Positions 33,607 through 45,600 of a stretch of DNA of 64,000 nucleotides are shown in pieces. Every line of letters starts with the position of its first letter. Position 1 is the stretch's first letter. Made by a program: the position numbers and the translations under genes. The stretch spans positions 51,746,108-51,810,107 of the forward strand of contig OY759217.1 of assembly GCA_963662175.1 (NCBI GenBank). The letters are read 5' to 3'. The notes beneath the pieces were generated by a model, which made no database searches, was not told the DNA's origin, and was given only the letters and a program-made list of their open reading frames with translations. This stretch comes from Aradus depressus. Taxonomy: Eukaryota; Arthropoda; Insecta; Hemiptera; Aradidae.

Positions 33607-36600
33607 ATGATGTCCCTGAACCCAGGTAAAGCACTGCTATTATTATATCTCTGGTTAGGTTATCCATAAATATTGTTACAGTTGTATATAAAATGTTTAC
33701 AGCCGAAGTAGAAACAGTTGTCGTGAAGCAGGAGCCTGACATAGATGACATGACTTCATATACATGTAAGTAGGTGCTATAAAACATTTGTTTCGTGTTT
33801 GAATAATGGTTCTATTACGAGGCCAACTTGGCATCTACATCTTAAGTAATGTTGATGAACTAAGGAATTCCATTTCCCAGAAATTTTTTTGTATAGTACT
33901 CAAAGAGGACATTTCGACCCAGAGAGTCATCAAAGTTTCCCTTTTGTATATTTATCATTTATGAAGACATAATTTTCTGATTATTATCAATTAATGTATA
34001 TATGTATGTTTTTGAAATAATTGAAACTAAGGAATACTAAGATGTTTATGAAGCAGGAGCCTGACATAGATGACATGACTTCATATCCATGTAAGTAGAT
34101 GCTATTGAACATTTGTTACGTGTTTGAATAATGGTTCTGTTACTACGAGGCGAACTTGGCACATATTTCTTGAAGTAACTGCTACCCTTAACCCTCAAAG
34201 GAACAACGAACCAATATCAGTGGAGATGAGCAGGGAGAGGAAGACATCTTAAGTAAAGTACATCAACAAAGAAATTCCATTTTCGAGAAATTTTGTTGTA
34301 TAGTTCTTAAAGAGAAGATTTCGACCCAGAAAGTCATCTTCAGCACTTTCTTAAGGGCTTATAATATCAATGTTCCCCTTTTGTACATTTGTCATCTATG
34401 AAGACAATCTGACTATTATCAATTATTGTATGCAGAAACTATTTTTGAAATAATTGTAATTAAGGAATACCAAGATGTTTCTTTGTAAAATGCAAGATGT
34501 CTAAATATTTTTAAATGTTAAGCCTTAAAATGTGAAATCTGATAATTGTGTTTTCTGAATGTTTTGAACTACTTGCAAGTTTTGGCGACTCTAGCAGCAG
34601 TAACGGTGAAAGTGGGAATATTATTGATAACGTGCCTGACATATTACACAGGAACCTTCCGAAGTTTGCAATAAAACATGTGTTATTGTATTGTTGAACC
34701 CTGTAGTCATGTTATGAGTTAATGTTATATTTTACAGGGGGAGGACGTAATACAATAGACATCAAAGAAGAACCAGAGCTGCTCCTGGGATATTCACCGT
34801 CAGCCAGTCTCTGTAAGTCAACTTACCTACATATATGTAAAAAAAAAATGAAGTACACATTAAATTTCTTGTCGATGCATTTTTTCTGTTTGGAGTTATC
34901 CTGTTTTGTTTCAAATTAGGAAGTCGGAATACATGAAATTCCGTTGTAAATCCGCATCGAACTTCTAACAGGTTACATAATTTTCTATACTTCGTATGGC
35001 TGGGGAATCAGATAAATCTTATTACCATAATATTTAATAATTTTTGTCTCTTGCAACATGAAGAAACATGATGTTTGTTTAGCTCTTGCAATATACGTTT
35101 TGTATCACATAAGTAAGGTGAAGTATAAGTGGGTATAAGTTTGTTAGTTATTGTGAGTCATGCCCGGCCTCTGTCTATGAGGTCATATCGCCTACTATCA
35201 GAGAGCTCTTTCCTTTCGGCTCGTAGACATGGCCCGATTCTACTGTTGGAATCCTAAATTTTGCCTACTCAGGTTTACTCTGATGGGCCAGGGGTCTCTA
35301 TCGAGTACCTAACATTGCACACGCTCGGGACCATCGCTTAACGTCCTATCCGAAGATAGTCGTGCTCAAGTTCTTTTCACCTCCCAAGCCCCGGATGAAC
35401 AAATCTCCTTTCTTCCGGGTGTCATGAGACGTCTTCACTGCCAGGATCGAAAAACGAAAAGCCAATGAGTGCAGAAGTCTGGTTGAGTAAAATACTCCGG
35501 TCACTTCCTATTCTCAATTCGATATAATCATTCCATTTCAGACCACTTTCACTTTCATCGTGGTTTCAATAAAACATTGAAACAAATTTGTAATATCTGA
35601 GGTTCACAGAACAAAAAAAAATTATGAATATCCGCCGAATACTCCAAATCAACAACATCCAAATTGATAATACTGATATTCCCTGGAATACTTCACAACA
35701 AACATTAAAATATCTCGTTTTACACATAAACACAAAACTTACATGGCACACCCACATCTCAACAAAACTAACACAAGCATATCAAAGACTCTCACAACTC
35801 TATCCACTCATTAACCGCAACACTCCACTACGCCCAAATTGCATCAAAATCTTGTACACATCACTATTACGTCCACTACTAACATATGCTTGCCCAATAT
35901 GGTTCAGTGCAAGCAAAACAGTAAAACGAAAATTACAATCATTCCAAAACAAAACCCTCCGCATAGGTCTCAACACACCGTGGTTCGTGAGAGGCAGTAT
36001 AATTCATAAAGAACTGGACATAGCTCCCATGGACACCGTCCTGCGATCTCTGACTGAGACGTTCCTCCAGAACCTGCCCCTCAGCCCTGGAGCTGTCCAC
36101 TTCAATATTGGACAGCCCACCGCACATCGCCGACTGCGACCCAGACTCCCACAGCACATTCTAGCTTAGATTTTAGTTTTATTTATCATGATTATTATTT
36201 TTTTATATATTTGTATTTTATTGCCTGGCGAAGCAACCTTCTACCCTCATCAAGACAGATACTTACCAGACATTCTCGACATTACCATTTCCAAAGACAT
36301 CAACACACCCATCCTCCACACACCAATACCTGACCTAGACTCTGACCATTTACCTGTACTCATCACGCTACACGACAAGACACAGTACACCCCCCTCCTT
36401 CCACGGCTCATTAACGGGAAGATCGACTGGGACACATTTCGCCAGGAACTCGACAATAGTATAACTATATCTTCAGTGTACAGGACTCCTTCGGACATTG
36501 AGGACGCAATAGGACAATTTACTACCGCAGTTCATACAAGTGTCCAGAAAGCCACTTACAGACTGAACAAAGACCCTAGACAACGCGCACATTATAGTAC

Positions 36601-39600
36601 ACCCACTTACATCTTAAACTTAATAACGGACAAAATTAGACTTAGACGCCAGTGGCAGAGAACTCGTGACCCTAACATTAAAAGACAGGTAAAACGACTG
36701 ACTAGACAAATCAAGTGGGAACTGGATTATTTTCGGATCGAAAAGTATAAGAAGTTCTTGGAAGAAATGTCCCCAGGCGATCCAAACCTGTGGAAGGAGA
36801 CCAGACGTGTACTGCGACAGACCGTACCTATCCCACCTCTTAGACACAACGGAAAGACAGCTCTGACGGACGAAGACAAATGTACAGTACTGGCAACTCA
36901 CTTCGAACACACTTTCAATACCACTCCCACCAACACCTATCATACCGCTGTCATCACACATTACAAGAATAACCCCATACACACAGCCGAGTTACCTCTA
37001 AAATACACAACCCCAACAGAACTCTCAGGATTTATTACAAAATTGCCATCCCGAAAGGCGCCGGGCGAGGATCTCATTCCCAACATTGTTCTTAAGAATC
37101 TTTCCATAAGGGCGCTTGCTTTCCTCACCAGCGTCTTCAACAGCTGTCTCCGTCATGGTTACTTCCCTGCTCAATGGAAGAATGTTGTCGTGATAGTGAC
37201 ACACAAGCCAGGTAAACCGAAGGACGAGCCAGGAAGTTATCGGCCAATTAGTTTATTAAACAGTTTCTCTAAATTACTAGAAAAGGTACTATACACCAGG
37301 ATACTAGCCTTTCTCCACGATAGCGACCTCCTTCCGCCCCATCAATTCGGTTTTCGCCCTAAGCACTCTACGGTCCATCAATTGCAAAGAGTGACTGAAA
37401 AAATCATCCGAGGTTTCGAAGGAAAACAGTACTCAGCAGCCCTTTTTCTGGACGCAAATTCTGCCTTCGATACGGTATGGCACGAAGGCTTAATTTACAA
37501 ATTCCAGAGAACAGGATCTCCTTGGTACCTTTGCAAAATTATAGAAAGTTTCCTGGCAAACAGAACCTCCCAGATGAGAATAGCCTCAAGTGTTAGTAAC
37601 AAGAAGCCCATTGAATCCGGAGTTCCACAGGGCGCCATTCTGAGTCCCATTATCTTCAACTAGTACTGTCACGATATGCCAGACACCCGCAACACACTGT
37701 TGGCCACCTATGCTGATGATACTCTGCTTGTATCTCAGCATCCAGATGTGTCATCAGCAGTGGAAGCTCTACAAAGTGATGTTCATGTCGTGATGGACTG
37801 GTTCAATAGGTGGAATCTTGGAATAAACACTGCTAAAACGATGGCCAAAGTTTTCACTCTTCGAAGGACTAACTTAGACACACTCACACAGATTCGAATC
37901 AACAACGACCTCATACCCTGGACACCTACTGATGTGACAATCAAGTACCTTGGAGTACATTTCGACACTAGACTGACATGGAAGACACACATACATAGAA
38001 AACTAACACAAGCATACACTCGACTATCACAACTATACCCACTACTGAACAGACGTACACCACTCAGACACAAATGCTGCACACTACTCTACACAGCCTT
38101 GTTACGACCACTCATCACCTATGCATCACCCATTTGGCAAGGTGCAAGCAAAACTCATCTAGACAAACTTCGAAGGTTTGAAAACAAGGTCCTTCGTTTG
38201 GCAGTGGGCGCCCCTTGGTTCGTCCGGAATCAGCAGTTTCGAAGGGAAGTGGACATCCCGGACATCGAGGCATTTATCGCCAACGTGACCCGGGTCTATT
38301 ATGAAAACCTCGTCCTGGTGCCTGGAGCCCAATTCTACAAGTTGGGAGAACCAACACCAGATAGGAGGCTCAAACCTCGTCTCTACCAACATTTTGTTGA
38401 CTATCCATGAACTTTTTATTTTATCTACTGTTTCAATTTAAATGTTACCTTTTAATGTTTTCAATTTTGTGTATAGCACCAACTTGTGCTGATCCAATAA
38501 AATGTTTTTTTTTTTTTTGTTTTTTTTTTTTGTATTTTATTTTGTCATTTTTGTGAAAGGCACTACAATGCCGGCCCAAATAATTTACTTTCTTTCTTGT
38601 TTCTTCTTCTTCCGAAAATCCCCATCTTTTATACGTTATCCCTGCCCCCACCTCTCTAGGAATAAGTTTAATTCTTTTAACTTACTATCCGTTAGCAATC
38701 GCTCTTCATGTCAAAACAAACATGCATCTTTGGATGGGCTTTATGGCTAGGATAAACAGATTTATCTAATTAACTCTCCAAGCGTGGCTTCTCTATTTCC
38801 GCACATTTGGTACAAATATATAAAATGTTACTCCCTCTACCCTAGTTTTTTTAGTTTATTGAGAGTGACGCGACAAACTGTTAGTGAGTCAAGGCCTCCA
38901 ACAGTGTCTGCCAGTTATCTTTGTTTTGTACAGCTGCACTCTAGTGTCGGACTCCATGCAGCCTCCTCGCATCATTCACCAAACCATCCTGCCACCTCAG
39001 CTTTGGCCTTCGACGCGTCTTTCTCGGGATCTCGCGTTTGCCCATCCTGGCCACATGTCCGGCCCACCTGAGGCTTACCAGCCTGATGACCTTTACAACG
39101 TCTGGCTCCTGAGTGAGGAATAGACTTTCTGGTTCGTCCGTCGTCTCCAGTCTTCTCCATCTCTTATTAGGCCATATATTCGGCGGGGGATCTTTCTTTC
39201 CGAGACTGGAAGATGATCATCTGACTTGGAGATAGTCCAAGACTCGGACCCTTATGTTAGGATGGGGCGGATCAACGTTTTGTAAAGTCTGAGCGTTGTT
39301 GTCCTTGTAAGGAGGCAACTTCATATATGATGCCTCAGACCGAAGAAGCTCCTGTTCGCTGCCATTGTTCTTCGCTTTACCTCGGCTGACATGTCGTTGT
39401 TCACGTTCACCTGAGAGCTTAAGTATACAAACTCATGCACTTTCTCGAAGAAGTAAGGGCCAATGCTAATTTGCGGTGACTCGACCTACCGCTTTGAAGC
39501 CATGTACTTGGTCTTGGCTTCGTTGATGACAAGTCCCAACCTCCTCACCGGGGCATCCAAGGCCAGAAATGTTTCCTCTGGTCCCCCCACACACAGATAC

Positions 39601-42600
39601 ACCCACAGACCGACATTTTTAAAATTTTTGGAATTAGGATGTTAGGAAAAATAAAATTCCGTTGTCAATTCCGCATTGAATTTCCGACCGATAGCATAAT
39701 ATTCCTTATACTTCTTATAGCTGGCGAAGTGAAAAATAAAGAAATGAAGGGAATTTCTTGGAAAATTCCTGGAATAACAAGTGAAGGGCGATGTTGGTAA
39801 ATCGGCTTCAAACCTATTATTTCATTATAAACTACCAGAAGTAAAACGAGAAATATTTTCTGATTTCATCCTATTTTCCCCGCGAAATTTTCCCTACACC
39901 TGTTAACAATAAGATCCATCGCCGTACGCCTTTGGTTTATTTTCGAAGTTTGTTCTTCGTATTTATATTACATTTTGTTTTTGTATTCATTACTTTCAAC
40001 ATATCCTAGGAATTTCTTTGGATCTATTTGTATTACTCCGTGATTTTATAAATTGGTTTGTAAATGTTATGTCAATAACAATGAGATTTCCCAGTAGGGA
40101 AATTCTTAATGACATGTTTATTTTACACTAGTATTTTATTTCATTTACTTTCAAAATGTCCAAGGAATTTTTCAGTATCAATTTGTATTGCTATAAGTTT
40201 TTTATACATTTTATTCAATAATATAATTTTGCCAGCATACTTGTAAATCTTTTACCGATTGTTACGTAAAAACTGTTATAAAACCTTTCTCTTTTCTTTA
40301 AAAATTTCGTATATATATATGGGCGTGTGTGTCTCATTCTCTTCGTCTTTTATTCAACTTTCATTTGCAACCAGATTCAGAATCTAATGTTCAATATTGG
40401 CCATATGCGACATCGAAATGTGGAGTAGTTTTTGATTAAAAAAATAGCCTATTTTAAGACTACCACCAAATTTGTCAATTTTATCGTAGACACTTCTCTT
40501 TAGGCTTATTTTTTTTGGACTTGAAAAATAAAATAAAACTTGTTTATTTAATATATTGTCTAATTTCACTAACTATATACATATACATGGGAGTACTTTC
40601 GGTATTTCTACCATCCTCAGCCAAAAGCATAAGAGATAAGAAAGCTTTTGGCTGAGGATGGTAGGAATACCGAAAGTACTCCCATGTATATATAGTTAGT
40701 GAAATTAGACAATATATTAAATAAACAAGTTCTATTTTATTTTTCAAGTCCATTTGAATTATTTCACAATATCTCTGCAATAATGTCAGTTTTCACTTAT
40801 TTTTTTTGTTCAAAAGTTACACGCGTTTACAAATTCATGTTTTGTCAAAAAACCTAAATTTTACACCTCCATAACGTTTTTCAAAACTCATCTAATTGCA
40901 CCCAATTTTGGGAAAAGTTTTCTTATAATGTCTCTAAAACACTCACAAAATATTTTTCTTGGGAAAAGATTTTAAGTTGGTCAACGATTTTTATTCATAT
41001 ATGTACTCGGATTTCAACGCTTCGGTGTTATTTTTTAGGTGTTTATTTTATTTAGGCATTTTCAGTTTTTGCTTTATAACTCAAAAACGAAGTAAAATTA
41101 TGAATATAATAATAAAAAAACAAAGAAAATGAGCCCAAGTAGAGGTCAATCTGATCACAATAACTGAAGTTATTGTCATTTTAAGTTGAAGGAGAAAAAT
41201 TAAGAAATAGCGTACTTTCGTGTATTTTTTAAAAATTTTATAAGAGACCTCAAGTAAATATAAAGTTGATCATATGGTAATGAGTTTAAAAATAAAGAAA
41301 ATGAGACCAAATTCAGATCCTTACGTGCAATTGAACTTGAGATATGAAACCTTGAAGTTGGTTATTTTTACGCATCTTTTCCTTAAAAAGGTTTTGTTTA
41401 AAAAATTTAAAACTTTTCTAAAATTTGATTATACAATTTCTTTTAATTGAAAAATACAAGAAAATAATCAAAAGTTTTTAATCATTACTTACATTTACTT
41501 AATAATAAAATGTTAATTTGTTAAAACGTGATTTGTATTATTTATCAAAATGTAATTTTTGACTTTCCCACCTAAAATACTTAATAATGTACAACTCATA
41601 CTTCGCCGGTTCTATTGATTCTTTATACAAATCTTTTGGAAAAATATGTTTAAGATATAAATTAAGTTTTATATGTTATTTTATTTTTGCTATTCCGTGC
41701 GTAAAGTTCATACATAAAGTGAGCAGGGTTAAAAGTGAGCAGGGTTAAAGTGAGCAGGGTTAAAAGTGAGCAGGGTTAAAAGTGAGCAGGGTTAAAGTGA
41801 GCAGGGTTAAGAGAGCAGGGTTAAAAGTGAGCAGGGTTAAAAGTGAGCAGGGTTAAGGTGGCTGTCAAACCTTGTAAAAGTGAGCAGGGTTAAAAGTGAG
41901 CAGGGTTAAAAGTGAGCAGGGTTAGCAGGGTTAAAAGTGAGCAGGGTTAAAAGTGAGCAGGGTTAAAAGTGAGCAGGGTTAAAAGTGAGCAGGGTTAAGC
42001 TTTAAAAGTGAGCAGGGTTAAAAGTGAGCAGGGTTAAAAGTGAGCAGGGTTAAAAGTGAGCAGGGTTAAAAATGAGCAGGGTTAGCAGGGTTAAAAGTTA
42101 GCAAGGGTTAAAGTGAGCAGGGTTAAAAAGTGAGCAGGGTTAAAGTGAGCAGGGTTAAAAAGTGAGCAGGGTTAAAAGAGAGCAGGGTTAAAAAGTGAGC
42201 AGGGTTAAAAGTGAGCAGGGTTAAAAGTGAGCAGGGTTAAAAGTGAGCATGGTTAAAAAGTCTGTCAAACCTTGTAAAAGTGAGCAGGGTTAAAAGTGAG
42301 CAGGGTTAAAAGTGAGCAGGGTTAAAAGTGAGCAGGGTTAAAAGTGAGCAGGGTTAAAAACAGAATCTGTCAAACCTTGTAAAAAGTGAGCAGGGTTAAA
42401 AGTGAGTCTGTCAAACCTTGTAAAAAGTGAGCAGGGTTAAACTTTGTAAAAGTGAGCAGGGTTTGTCAAACCTTGTAAATGTGAGCAGGGTTAAAAGTGA
42501 GCAGGGTTAAAAGTGAGCAGGGTTAGCAGGGTTAAGCTTTAAAAGTGAGCAGGGTTAAAAGTGAGCAGGGTTAAAAATGAGCAGGGTTAGCAGGGTTAAA

Positions 42601-45600
42601 AGTTAGCAAGGGTTAAAGTGAGCAGGGTTAAAAAGTGAGCAGGGTTAAAAGTGAGCAGGGTTAATTTGTTAAAACGTTAATAATGATTTGTAATATAATA
42701 AAACGTTAATGTTAATTTGTTAAAACGTGATTTGTATTATTTATCAAAATGTAATTTTTGACTTTCCCACCTAAAATACTTAATAATGTACAACTCATAC
42801 TTCGCCGGTTCTATTGATTCTTTATACAAATCTTTTGGAAAAATATGTTTAAGATATAAATTAAGTTTTATATGTTATTTTATTTTTGCTATTCCGTGCG
42901 TAAAGTTCATACATAAAGTGAGCAGGGTTAAAAGTGAGCAGGGTTAAAAGTGAGCAGGGTTAAAAGTGAGCAGGGTTAAAGTGAGCAGGGTTAAAAGTGA
43001 GCAGGGTTAAAAGTGAGCAGGGTTAAAGTGAGCAGGGTTAAGAGAGCAGGGTTAAAAGTGAGCAGGGTTAAGGTGGCTGTCAAACCTTGTAAAAGTGAGC
43101 AGGGTTAAAAGTGAGCAGGGTTAGCAGGGTTAAAAGTGAGCAGGGTTAGCAGGGTTAAAAGTGAGCAGGGTTAAAAGTGAGCAGGGTTAGCAGGGTTAAG
43201 CTTTAAAAGTGAGCAGGGTTAAAAGTGAGCAGGGTTAAAAATGAGCAGGGTTAGCAGGGTTAAAAGTTAGCAAGGGTTAAAGTGAGCAGGGTTAAAAAGT
43301 GAGCAGGGTTAAAAGTGAGCAGGGTTAAAGTGAGCAGGGTTAAAAAGTGAGCAGGGTTAAAAGAGAGCAGGGTTAAAAAGTGAGCAGGGTTAAAAGTGAG
43401 CAGGGTTAAAAGTGAGCAGGGTTAAAAAGTCTGTCAAACCTTGTAAAAGTGAGCAGGGTTAAAAGTGAGCAGGGTTAAAAAGAGAATCTGTCAAACCTTG
43501 TAAAAAGTGAGCAGGGTTAAAAGTGAGTCTGTCAAACCTTGTAAAAAGTGAGCAGGGTTAAACTTTGTAAAAGTGAGCAGGGTTTGTCAAACCTTGTAAA
43601 TGTGAGCAGGGTTAAAAGTGAGCAGGGTTTAAAGTGAGCAGGGTTAAAAAGTGAGCAGGGTTAAAAGTGAGCAGGGTTAAAGTGAGCAGGGTTAAAAAGT
43701 GAGCAGGGTTAAAAGAGAGCAGGGTTAAAAAGTGAGCAGGGTTAAAAGTGAGCAGGGTTAAAAGTGAGCAGGGTTAAAAAGTCTGTCAAACCTTGTAAAA
43801 GTGAGCAGGGTTAAAAGTGAGCAGGGTTAAAAAGAGAATCTGTCAAACCTTGTAAAAAGTGAGCAGGGTTAAAGTGAGTCTGTCAAACCTTGTAAAAAGT
43901 GAGCAGGGTTAAACTTTGTAAAAGTGAGCAGGGTTTGTCAAACCTTGTAAATGTGAGCAGGGTTAAAAGTGAGCAGGGTTAAAAGTGAGCAAGGTTAAAA
44001 GTGAGCAGGGTTAAGGAGTCTGTCAAACCTTGTAAAAGTGAGCAGGGTTAAAAGTGAGCAGGGTTAAAGTGAGCAGGGTTAAAGTGAGTAGGGTTAAAAG
44101 TGAGCAGGGTTAAAAGTGAGCAGGGTTAAAAAGTGAGCAGGGTTAAAAGAGAGTCTAGCTATTCCGTAGTAGTAATTTCCGCACTTATTCTACGCAAAAA
44201 ATATCATATGAAACTTATGCATAATGCTTTTGGTACTCGCATGATCATTAGCCACTAGCCGCCGGCTTCGCCGACGTTCCATACCCTCGAACATGCTCAT
44301 GCAAAACGAAGCAAATCTCGACAAATGGCTTAGTATCGAAAAAAGCTTAAAGTCGCCTATTTTCAGATATTAAAAAAAAACTTCTAAAGGGGGGATGAGG
44401 GAGGATAAAATTTTAGTCAACATAATTTTTCATTGAGAAATTAAAGAAAAAATCAGCCTAATCCGAGACATGGTTTCTGGCGATCTCGCCCATATAAATA
44501 TTGGTTCATTTTTCCCTTTATAATCCATTTAATATGTATCTATAAAATATATTGGTCTCACCTTCGGTTTCATTACACATACATTTATTCTGGATGTAGG
44601 TATTGCGGTTCTTTTTGTATTTCGGTGATAACAGATATATTGTATTTTTTCACTAAAACCGCTACTAAGCAGAATATCGTCCTATCATAATTTTTTGAGA
44701 GTTGAATAGAGAAATTAAGCTTTAATTTAAGCAGTTTTGGTAAAAATCTACGAAACTAATAACGATGTAATGAATGTGTCGACATTAAAATTTAATATGT
44801 TGATCCGAAACACTATTAGGATGACACCTGGCTGAATCCAAATTATAATGAGTTTGGTTTGTTTCAGGTGGTTTGGAGCCAGTGGAAGTGGTGTGCTACC
44901 ATTGTGGACATGGTTCTGTGAGCTTGGCCAGGCTGAGAGGACACATCCGGACCAACCACACCCACACCTCTCTACTTCCACTTAGCTGTCCTTATTGTAA
45001 TCACAGAGCTGCTCAGGGTTCATATTTGGTACAACATATACAGTCTAAACACACCGGTGAGAAGCCGCTGAAGTGCAACCATTGTGATTATAGATGTGTT
45101 CAGCCTTCGCATTTGAAAAGACACATACAGCACATACATACAAAAGAGAAGCCTTTGCCCTGCGACCATTGTGATTATAGATGTGTTCAGCCTTCGGCTT
45201 TGAAATCTCACATACAGCACATACATACAAAAGAGAAGCCTTTGCACTGCGACCATTGTGATTATAGATGTGTTCAGCCTTGGAGTTTGAAATCTCACAT
45301 ACATACAAAAGAGAAGCCTTTCATGTGCGACCTTTGTGATTATAGATGTGTTGAGGCTAGAAGTATGAAATATCACATACAGTACAAGCATACAAAAGAG
45401 AAGCCATGGAAATGTAACCAATGTGATTATAGATGTGTTCAACGTAATTATTTGAAAGTTCATAAACTACACAAACATACAAAAGAGAAGCCTTTGAAGT
45501 GCGACCTTTGTGATTATAGATGTGTTCAGGCTTCGACTTTGAAATCTCATATACAGTACAAACATACAAAAGAGAAGCCTTTCAGGTGCGACCATTGTGA

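Larger units (their letters stand above)
40518..40795 (-). mobile_element. Penelope-like 3'-end insertion with a palindrome (block 2 only)
   Basis: This 278-bp insertion is flanked by a 13-bp duplication (CTTATTTTTTTTG at 40505-40517 and 40796-40808). Block 1 has one copy at about 18084. The right part, on the minus strand, matches the end of the Penelope-like ORF in the relics at about 13050-13110 (CAGAGATATTGTGAAATAATT). The rest is a palindrome whose two arms each hold a hammerhead-like motif. Confidence 0.88.

Noticed and set aside
41715..44155. Telomeric or subtelomeric sequence because units contain AGGGTTA
   Set aside because: The insect telomere repeat is TTAGG. Here the string is part of a 16-bp unit inside an intron that has unique sequence on both sides.
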